DNA from: Adiantum capillus-veneris | Lineage: Eukaryota; Streptophyta; Polypodiopsida; Polypodiales; Pteridaceae | Reading direction: 5' to 3' | Length of the DNA: 64,000 bases | NCBI GenBank assembly: GCA_014529385.2 | Contig: CM043960.1 | Span: 29,975,896 to 30,039,895 of the forward strand | Shown: positions 57,245 to 64,000 of the stretch, piece after piece | Layout: each line of letters opens with the position of its first letter | How positions within the stretch are numbered: position 1 is the stretch's first letter | Notes under the pieces: generated by a model | Databases searched by the model: none | Seen by the model: the letters and a program-made list of their open reading frames with translations, nothing else | Told to the model about the DNA's origin: nothing | Made by a program: the position numbers and the translations under genes

Positions 57245-57785
57245 CAGCAGCCTCCGAATGACTCATTCGGTAAGGCGGTTTACTCACTGTTTTACTGCCT
57301 GCAACCACGTCTATGCCATGTTGCACAGAACGTGTCGGCGGTAGCCCTGGTGGCAAATCATCTGGGAACACATCCTTGAATTCCCTTAAAAGTTCCTTCA
57401 ATTCATTAGCAGCATTTGCTTGTTTTGAATTAGTAGACATAGCTGGAAGAGGAGAGAGAGAAGAATGCGGCGTTGAGGAAGCTTTATTCAAAACTTTAGC
57501 ATTATTAAAAACATCATCCACATTGGAAATAAAATGGCACAGTGAGTAACACAAAAAGAGTTCTTCTATTGCATCATCAGAAGCGAGCTTCATAAGCTCA
57601 GCTGTACAAATAAGTGGTGAGGAAGGTACATCCTTCTCCCCCAACAACAGCACGTGCACACCATTGGATTCGAACATTAGACTATTATGCTCATAGCTAC
57701 ATCTAAGGGATGATCCTAAACTATGCAACCATTCACGGCTAAGAACCACATCCGCCCTCTCCATATTCATGACTTGGAAATCCAA
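57231..57785 (-). pseudogene. Gypsy protease-RT linker part of pol
   Basis: It is in the same frame as the gag part and separated from it only by a TAG at about 57828-57830. It contains the end of the protease (DFQVMNMERADVVLSREWL, then LGSSLRCSYEHNSLMF) and the linker before RT with LREFKDVFPDDLPPGLPP and KPPYRMSHSEAAEVE, typical of plant gypsy elements. It ends at a stop next to the 34-bp duplication. Confidence 0.88.
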
Positions 57786-57827
57786 AGAGGTACGGTATCC
57801 TTGAATTTCCAGAGGTACATCTTTAAC

Positions 57828-59291
57828 CTAAGTTTCCCATATCTCAGCATCATGGCCGTTAATCATTGCTACCTTGTAGTGATGGGAACTCGGGGTTTGG
57901 GGCAATTTTAGTCGTTTCACCAATTTATAATTGATGAAATTGTGCGACGCACCATCGTCTACCAAGATCCGCACCCTGTGCCCTTGGATAGAGCCATGCA
58001 TACGCACCAACTCATGTGGTCCAAAAGTCTGCTGCCACATGGAGGCCGTGATACAGCACTCATGCACCGCCTCGGTGTGTGTTACTTCCACATTAGCAAA
58101 CTGGGAAGAGGATTCAAGAGGTAAAAGTTGCACCATGTGTACTGCTTTTTCCTTCCCCTTGTCTTGAGCAGCAGATTTCCCCTTCGGATAATCCTTTTTG
58201 CTATGTCCAGTTCCCAAACATTTAAAGCACAACTTTTCTTTTTTGGCTTTCTCAAACTCTTCTGTTGAGAGAGGACCCCTAGACCCCTTGGGCTTTTTGG
58301 AGGTCTCTGATGCAGTAGAGACATTTTTTCTTTTATGATGCACATGTTGTGGACGTGTTAAAACAGGTGTAGTGCCATGCACATGCGAACTATACAATGC
58401 CCGATCATCGGGATCATCATGGATGTGAGCTTGCACTATTGCGTCCTCAAGTGTTTGTGGATCCTGGGTTTTAACGTGCTTCTTAAGCTCGGGAGTTAAC
58501 CCACGGATGAACCCACGCACCTGTTGAAAGGTATCCATCCCTTCCAGTTTGAGGATCACATCCCGATAATGGGAAATATATTCCAATAATGTTTTATGCT
58601 GGCGCATAGAACATTCATCCCAGGCGGTCCAATTTCTATCCTTCTCCTTGGTAGGTAGAAATTCCTTCCTGAAGACAGTCTCAAAAGATGCCCAAGTCTG
58701 TGGTAGCATGCCCTTCTCCTTGAGAGACATCCACCATTTGTAGGCCTTGCCGTCCAAAGTCAGACTTGTCTGCAACGCCTTGGCTGCATCCGGGGTACGC
58801 CTAAGGCCATGAATACCATCCCACTTACTAAGAAAAATATTCACGGTGTCCTTGTTTCGCTCACGCTCGTCTTCCCGAAAAATTGGTGGCTTTGTATTTT
58901 TCAACAAATCGTCCACCTCTTTTTGGGTCAGAGAGTGCAACGGTCCCGGAGGAGGGCCTTGCCCAGCAGCCGGCCCTTGGCCTGGTGTGGAGCCGTGCTC
59001 CTGAATTGGCTGATTAGCAGGGCCTGTGGCCTGCTGCCGTATATGCAACTTAATCAAATCGGATAATGTTGTGACATTCTGATTTAATTGTGCAAAATTC
59101 GTTTCAAGCACAGTCATGCGTGTTTGCAATGCACGGAAATCTTGCATGTCCAGCAACTCATACACATCGTCTTTTGCCGTTGGGGCACGATTACACTCCG
59201 TGAGAGGAACCGTCCGCGTGGCATCGGCAGACGAAACGGGTGCGGACTGCGCGAAATCAAATGCATGATGCATATCTATGTCCGAATCCAT
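57828..59291 (-). CDS. Gypsy gag and protease N-terminus (487 residues)
   Basis: The start ATG at 59291 (MDSDIDMHHAF) is preferred; the frame is open upstream to an ATG at 59423. A coiled, Gln-rich N-terminal part is followed by a retrotransposon gag domain (FLSKWDGIHGLRRTPDAAKA, then WASFETVFRKEFLP, GFIRGLTPELKKHV), a zinc knuckle C-F-K-C-L-G-T-G-H-S-K-K-D-Y (58225-58180) in which the last Cys is Tyr, and the aspartic protease motif V-D-D-G-A-S-H-N-F. An in-frame TAG (about 57828-57830) ends it within the protease. The Cys-to-Tyr change in the knuckle may reduce RNA binding. Confidence 0.88.
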   Translation of the reverse strand: MDSDIDMHHAFDFAQSAPVSSADATRTVPLTECNRAPTAKDDVYELLDMQDFRALQTRMTVLETNFAQLNQNVTTLSDLIKLHIRQQATGPANQPIQEHGSTPGQGPAAGQGPPPGPLHSLTQKEVDDLLKNTKPPIFREDERERNKDTVNIFLSKWDGIHGLRRTPDAAKALQTSLTLDGKAYKWWMSLKEKGMLPQTWASFETVFRKEFLPTKEKDRNWTAWDECSMRQHKTLLEYISHYRDVILKLEGMDTFQQVRGFIRGLTPELKKHVKTQDPQTLEDAIVQAHIHDDPDDRALYSSHVHGTTPVLTRPQHVHHKRKNVSTASETSKKPKGSRGPLSTEEFEKAKKEKLCFKCLGTGHSKKDYPKGKSAAQDKGKEKAVHMVQLLPLESSSQFANVEVTHTEAVHECCITASMWQQTFGPHELVRMHGSIQGHRVRILVDDGASHNFINYKLVKRLKLPQTPSSHHYKVAMINGHDAEIWET

Positions 59292-60181
59292 GCTGTGGAC
59301 GTATTGTGCGAGAAAAGAAAGAAGAATACCAGAATTCCAACGAGCTCGTAGCCGTATGCGATAAGGAACCGTATAATTACACCTTTGAGAAGAAAGAACG
59401 CCGACTTCGAAAGCGAAGTTCAATCCAAGACCACTACCAGCTTGACAACAACGAGCAAAACTGCAGTGGATGATTCACTCGAAAGCACGGAGAAAATTCG
59501 AGTTGCCAATAGTCTGGTTTGCGTCGTATGCAATACACCAAATAAACTTGAAAGTTGCCGACAATTTGGGCAGCCTATGAGGAAGTTGAAAACACAAATC
59601 AAAGTATAGTCACTGCCGAGGTGGCTTGCATCGTATGCAACCACCAAATCGGTTGAAGCTTGGTGAGCAATTTGCAGTTTGTCGAAGCTTCAAAAAACTG
59701 TTTGGAGCAAGTTCGAACTTCAGAATTTTCTGCAATTAACAGAACTCAGAGGTGATGATGCCCATCGTATCGGAGAGGGACACCGGAGAGAAAAAACAAA
59801 GAAGCTGCACGGGCCTCGGCTCCCTTAAGGTCCAATAGGGTTGTCCGAGTGGGAACGGGCAACCCTTAGGGGATTTTTTTAAAACAAAAAATATGCCAAC
59901 CTCTGTTCTGCAACGTAGTTCGGCCGCCTGCGTGAGGGAATAGGTCGCCCTAGCTCACGATGTGGGCCGAGTTGGGGCCTGCTGCAGGGTCGTGAATGGA
60001 CCTCCTCGCCAAGGCACTCCCAACGAGCCCAAGCTTGAGCGTTTTGGAGCCCGTCGACCCACAGCTTCGTCCCCGATTTAGAGCTTCTGCACACGCTGCG
60101 GCCTCGGCCCTCTTCCTCCTCCACTTTGAGGTTGCATGCAACATGCAGCCAAGCAAAAAACGTGCCCAAGTTCTATGTTTA
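59292..60181 (-). other. Gypsy 5' leader
   Basis: About 890 bases between the primer-binding site and gag have no coding potential of note. Such leaders usually carry packaging signals; none can be identified by eye. Confidence 0.6.
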
Positions 60182-60193
60182 GCTATGATACCA
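60182..60193 (-). promoter_or_regulatory. Gypsy primer-binding site (tRNA-Met type)
   Basis: The minus strand reads TGGTATCATAGC one base inside the 5' LTR. It matches the initiator tRNA-Met complement TGGTATCAGAGC with one mismatch. Confidence 0.75.
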
Positions 60194-60194
60194 G

Positions 60195-60336
60195 TGTAAA
60201 CACCAAGGGACTGCCATGCCTGGTCCATCCGCCCAACCTCCCTTTAATAGGCTCCTAGCCCCTTTCGGACCCCTTCCCACTGGCAGCCGGCCCTTGGCCG
60301 AGTCCGTGACCCCTTGGTTTGGCCCTTGGCCTGACA
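60195..60336 (-). repeat. Gypsy 5' LTR
   Basis: Same 142 bp as 54302-54443 with one difference. On the minus strand a TATTAAAGG TATA-like sequence lies at about 60240-60250. Confidence 0.95.
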
Positions 60337-60604
60337 GGTTTGGGTCTTGAATACATACAGTTTAAGACTGGTATCTATCTTCGAGAGAACATTCCCTCAT
60401 TTACACATTTGGTGTCCTTTTGTATTGAGGAAGAGAAGCAACTTGAGAAAGACTAGCCTCTACGCAAGGTGGAATAGTTCTGAACAAGTCCTTTTCAACA
60501 AAAGAGGAAGAGGTAGAGGACATGGTACAGGTTGTGGATGAGACCGAGGAAAAGGCAACCACCAAGCATAACATCTCAATAGCAATCAGAGTCAGAACAG
60601 AGGT
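60337..60604 (+). pseudogene. Old copia-like gag, second part
   Basis: After the gypsy TSD the gag reading resumes: a GLGLEYIQFKTGIYLRENIP-like block, SFTHLVSFCIEEEKQLE, then an R/G-rich region (RGRGRGHGTG) such as precedes the zinc knuckle of copia gags. It is frameshifted. It ends where a LINE-derived patch starts. Confidence 0.65.
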
Positions 60605-60710
60605 GGTTCCAGATGACTCGCTGCTCTTCCTCCAAGCGGATGAAAACAATGTTAGACGAGCCTTGGAGATTGTCCAAGTGTTTTCCACAGCGTCAAGGTC
60701 TCAATGCAAC
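60605..60710 (+). pseudogene. LINE RT patch between two copia segments
   Basis: About 105 bases encode DDSLLFLQADENNVRRALEI and VQVFSTASRSQCN, which follow the F-A-D-D box in LINE ORF2 (compare 9665-9720 and 44580-44500). Copia-like gag lies on the left and copia copy 2 (from 60711) on the right. No poly(A) or TSD is present. Confidence 0.8.
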
Positions 60711-63510
60711 ATGTTCCTAATGCTTCTGCTGACAGCAATTCATCTTGAAATTCTGGTGATAAGAGCAAAAAAAAGATGCATTGCCATTATTGTAAAGCTA
60801 ATGATCACTTGATCAAGCAGTGTCCTAAGTTGAAGACCAAAGAGGCTAAGAAGAAAGAGGGTGGTTCCACTGCAATTTCTGGTCCCACTACAAATACAAT
60901 CAATGTTGAGTCTTCTCTGAAAGAACACTTTGACGCTGATGTTGATGAAGAGTGGGCTTTTAGTGCATATTGCACTTACAATCCTGTTGTCCATGATGCA
61001 TGCATGTCAGTTGCTGCAGATTTGCATTTGTGGTATCTAGACAGTGGTGCTACAAAGCACATTACCTCACATCGTGAATTGTCACCTCTCTCAAGTATGT
61101 CCCTCATGGGAATTCAATCACTTGTGCCAACAATGCCTCTTATCCGACAGGGAGCTAGAAAGATTGTGCTTACTGCTAGAAATGGCAGTTCTATCACACT
61201 TCTTGATGCACTTTATATACCTAGGATCAAGAAGAATCTTTTGTCTGTGTTTGCACTTGCTAAACTTGGACTTGTAGTCAAATTTGTGAATGACAAATGT
61301 ACAATTCATGATCTTAGTTTTGGTGATGAGATTGTTGCATCTATCCTTTTGTGTTGGGACTGTATAAGCTCAATTTGTATGACAAGTGTGGACAGAATTT
61401 TGCAAATGCAGTTGCATATTCAAGGGCTGTTTCAGATGCAAAACTGTGGCATGCACATTTTGGGCATCTGAATTTTGCCAGTTTGTTGCGTTTGCAAAAA
61501 TCTAATATGGTTGCTTCTTTGCCACCTCTTGAAGCACCAGTCAAACATATTTGTGAAGGCTGTATTTTGGGTAAAATGCAGCATGCTAAGTTTCCAAAGG
61601 ATGGGTCAGTCCGTGCTATATGTAGATTGCAACTTGTGCATAGTGATGTTTGTGGGCCTATGCAAACTCCGTCCTTGGGAAATTACTTGTACTTTGTGAC
61701 TTTCATTGATGACTACTCCAGACATGCATGGGTATATTCGTTGAAAGCTAAGTCCGAAGTGTTCATGTGCTTCAGGCAATTTCTTGCTATGGCTGAAAAT
61801 GTCTCAAAATGTACTAATGGGCACCCTCCATTCCGATCGAGGTGGGGAGTATATGTCTCATGAATTTAATGCATTTCTTGCTAGTCATGGGATAAAACAC
61901 CAATGTACAGTGTCGTATACGCCTCAGCAAAATGGTGTTGCTGAGAGGAAAAATAGGTCTCTTACGAAAATGGCAAGATGTATGGTCAAGTGTCAAGCTT
62001 TACCACATTTGTTTTGGCTTGAGGCTGTCATGTGTGCCACTTATATACTTAACAGGTGTCCTACAAAAGCGTTGCAGTCTATGACTCCATATGAAGCATG
62101 GCATGATAGAAAGCCATCTATTGAGCACATGCATGTTTTTGGCTATTTGGCTTATGGTTTAGTGGCACAAGTGCAGCGCAAAAAATTGGATGATAAGGCT
62201 GTCAAATGTATTTTTATTGGTTATAGTGTTGAAAGAAAAGGTTACAGGTTGTATCATCCGCAAACAAAGCGTATTCTCGTTTCACATGATCTTATGTTTG
62301 TTGAAGATTATGTTGTGTTTGTGGAAGATTATGTTCAGCCTTTGGTGTCATGTACTAGAGACAGTAATGTAAGCTCACATGACATTTATGACACTTTGTT
62401 GCCTCTTTTCAGTGGTGAAAGTACGAAAGTAAATTCCAATGAGGCAAATGTACAGCCTATAGGGGTTTCTGAAAATGTTACAGATCAATCTATTACTGAT
62501 GCAGATGTACATGATGGTTGCAAAAGGCTATGTGCAACAAAAAGACATAGATTATGAAGAAAATTTTGCTCCCACTTGTCGTATGACTACTATTTGTTTT
62601 CTATGTGCATTGGCAGCTCATTTTGGTTGGGATGTACATCAATCCAATATTGTTACTGCTTTCTTCAATGATGACATTTTTTAGGAAGTCTATGTAACGC
62701 AGCCTCGTGGTTTTGTCAAGAAAGGACAAGAGGACAAAGTGTGCGGATGTAAGAAGTCTTTGTATGGGTTGAAGCAATCTCCTCGTGCTTGGTATGAGAA
62801 AGTTGACACTCATTTGGTCAAACGAGGCTTTTGTAACAATCCAACAAAAAGCACATTGTATGTCAAGCATGAGGGCGATGTACTTGTTATTGTTGTTCTT
62901 TATGTGGATGATTTGCTGATCACTGGTCCCAATGAGGCACATATTGGTGAATTTGAGGCTGATTTGAATGCTACTTTCAAAATGAAAGATTTGGGGCTGT
63001 TGCATCATTAATTGGGCATATAGTTTAAGCAGTGTGATGGTGGTATTGCCTTGTGTCAAAAACATTACATAGAGACATTGCTATGTAAGTTTGGACCTAA
63101 GGATTGCAAACCTATTGCCACTCCCATGGAAACACGTTTGAAGTTGAGTCTAGATGATGCTGGTGATCTTGCTTATGTCACTGTTTACCAAATTGATGTT
63201 GGTTGCCTCATTTATGTATGCATCACGAGGCCGGATATTCAGTTTGCAGTCTCACAGGTCTACAGATTTATGCATAGCCTAGGGTCTAAGCATTGGCAGG
63301 CTGTCAAAAGGATTTTTCGCTACTTGAGTGGCACTTTACATCTTGGCTTGTTTTATCCCAAGGAGAGATCATTGCCACCAAACTTACATGCTTTTTCAGA
63401 CTCAGACTGGGCTGGTTGTTTTGATACGCGAGTATCCACAAGTGGTTTTTGTTTCATGCTTGGCAGTTCATGTATATCATGGTTGGGCAAGAAGCAACCT
63501 CTGTGGCCAC

Positions 63511-63790
63511 TTCGAGTTGTGAGGCTGAGTACAGGGCAGTCTTCACAGCTACAGTCGAGTGTGTATGGCTCATGAGCCTTATGGCTGATTTGGGTGTTGG
63601 ACATGACAAATCATGTCACAGGTACGGTTGAGTGTGTATGGCTCAGACGCCTTATGGCCGATTTGGGTGTTGAACAGGACACTTTGAGTTGTGAGGTTGA
63701 GTACAGGGCAGTCTTCACAGCTACGGTTGTGTATATGGGTCAAACGACTTATGGCTGGACAGGACACTGCCAACACTATCTACATTGACA
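63511..63790 (+). repeat. Imperfect triplication in copia RNase H
   Basis: The segment around GTGTGTATGGCTCAGACGCC followed by TGGGTGTTGGACA occurs three times, at about 63511-63607, 63622-63682 and 63683-63790; the complete element has it once (30095-30215). The first and third also repeat the CGAGTTGTGAGGCTGAGTAC part. Confidence 0.8.
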
Positions 63791-63903
63791 GTCAGAGCGC
63801 ATCTAAGAAGGAAAAATCAATTTGGCTTATGTGCCAACATAGGACAACCTTGCAGATCTTTTCACAAAGGCATTGTCTCGTTAGAAGTTCAAAGCTTTTC
63901 ACT

Positions 63904-63914
63904 CCAGGGGGATT
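63904..63914 (+). promoter_or_regulatory. Polypurine tract of copia copy 2
   Basis: CCAGGGGGATTT precedes the LTR as in the complete element. Confidence 0.7.
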
Positions 63915-64000
63915 TGTTACCATATACATGTGGTAGTGATGTGTGTGAACACACTTAGGACCGCTGGGGCATTTTTTCCCTCTTTAGGAGGTTTTTTCCC
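63915..64000 (+). repeat. 3' LTR of copia copy 2, cut by the window end
   Basis: It begins TGTTACCATATACATG and matches the first 86 bases of the family LTR with small changes (CACTTAGG for CACTAGG, CGCTGG for CGCCGG). Confidence 0.92.

Larger units (their letters stand above)
54302..60336 (-). mobile_element. Complete young Ty3/gypsy retrotransposon with 142-bp LTRs
   Basis: The 6035-bp element has LTRs at 54302-54443 and 60195-60336, differing at one base (GGCAACC against GGCAGCC), and the TSD GGTTT (54297-54301 and 60337-60341). The order gag, protease, RT, RNase H, integrase, chromodomain-like end on the minus strand defines gypsy (chromovirus-like). The LTRs are unusually short for this superfamily. 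The polyprotein has one stop in the protease region, a 34-bp duplication plus stop before the RT, and a frameshift in the RNase H start, so it cannot make a full polyprotein. It lies inside an older copia-like gag. Confidence 0.95.
60711..64000 (+). pseudogene. Second, decayed copy of the young copia family (5' part missing, runs off the window)
   Basis: The copy corresponds to 26930 onward of the complete element, so it lacks the 5' LTR and most of gag. It keeps the zinc knuckle (C-H-Y-C-K-A-N-D-H, 60778-60819), D-S-G-A protease motif (near 61041), integrase blocks, Y-V-D-D (near 62901) and part of RNase H. Breaks include frameshifts near 61150, 61350 and 61815, a 24-bp duplication near 62300, a 380-bp deletion at 62515, a TAG near 62684 and a three-fold duplicated RNase H segment (63511-63790). 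It reads through the point where the complete copy is split. Confidence 0.92.

Noticed and set aside
54302..60336. Endogenous plant pararetrovirus
   Set aside because: The element has LTRs, a TSD, a tRNA-Met primer site next to an LTR and an integrase with DDE residues. These define a gypsy retrotransposon.

Overview
This window is a piece of a plant (angiosperm) nuclear genome made almost entirely of transposable elements, their wreckage and simple repeats. The evidence for a plant is the mix of families: Ty1/copia and Ty3/gypsy elements of plant type, L1-type LINEs with an endonuclease-reverse transcriptase ORF2 and a DUF4283/zinc-knuckle type ORF1, a fragment of a plant glutamate-receptor-like (GLR) ion-channel gene, and many long GA/CT and GT microsatellites. 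The species cannot be told from the sequence. No intact host gene, rRNA gene or functional tRNA gene, and no CRISPR array, is visible.

Layout. 1-3950: AT-rich DNA, a GA/GT microsatellite cluster and a minus-strand LTR edge with a tRNA-Asp primer-binding site. 4180-11240: LINE fragments, one carrying a hairpin MITE, with a GLR gene fragment between them. 11266-19570: a copia RNase H remnant, a decayed minus-strand gypsy-type element split by a 603-bp TIR element, and an ORF2-less LINE with target-site duplications (TSDs). 19571-25556: LINE 3' fragments, microsatellites and anonymous DNA. 25562-30738: a complete, very young copia element (227-bp LTRs differing at one base, TSD CATGC) whose polyprotein is split by one missing base. 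30744-37107: microsatellites, small repeats and an inverted-repeat pair. 37108-46000: a nest in which an old minus-strand LINE (B) hosts a 167-bp LINE tail and a 5.47-kb LINE (A, 14-bp TSD), and LINE A hosts a second copy of the TIR element. 46239-51051: a Helitron-like end, LINE pieces, an inverted repeat with a tRNA-like core, and a block of tandem duplications. 53045-64000: an old copia-like gag split by a complete young gypsy element (54302-60336, 142-bp LTRs differing at one base, TSD GGTTT), then a decayed second copy of the copia family running off the window end.

How it fits together. The elements act on each other rather than forming a pathway: LINEs, LTR elements and short TIR elements insert into one another, and copia and LINE sequences have exchanged short patches in both directions. 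Two such patches were found: a copia-gag-like stretch inside LINE A ORF2, and a LINE RT stretch inside a copia junction. No new multi-gene system is seen. The points most worth checking are those two patches, the two-copy TIR family with 9-bp TSDs, a conserved palindrome at LINE 3' ends, and the compact gypsy element whose polypurine tract is also coding.
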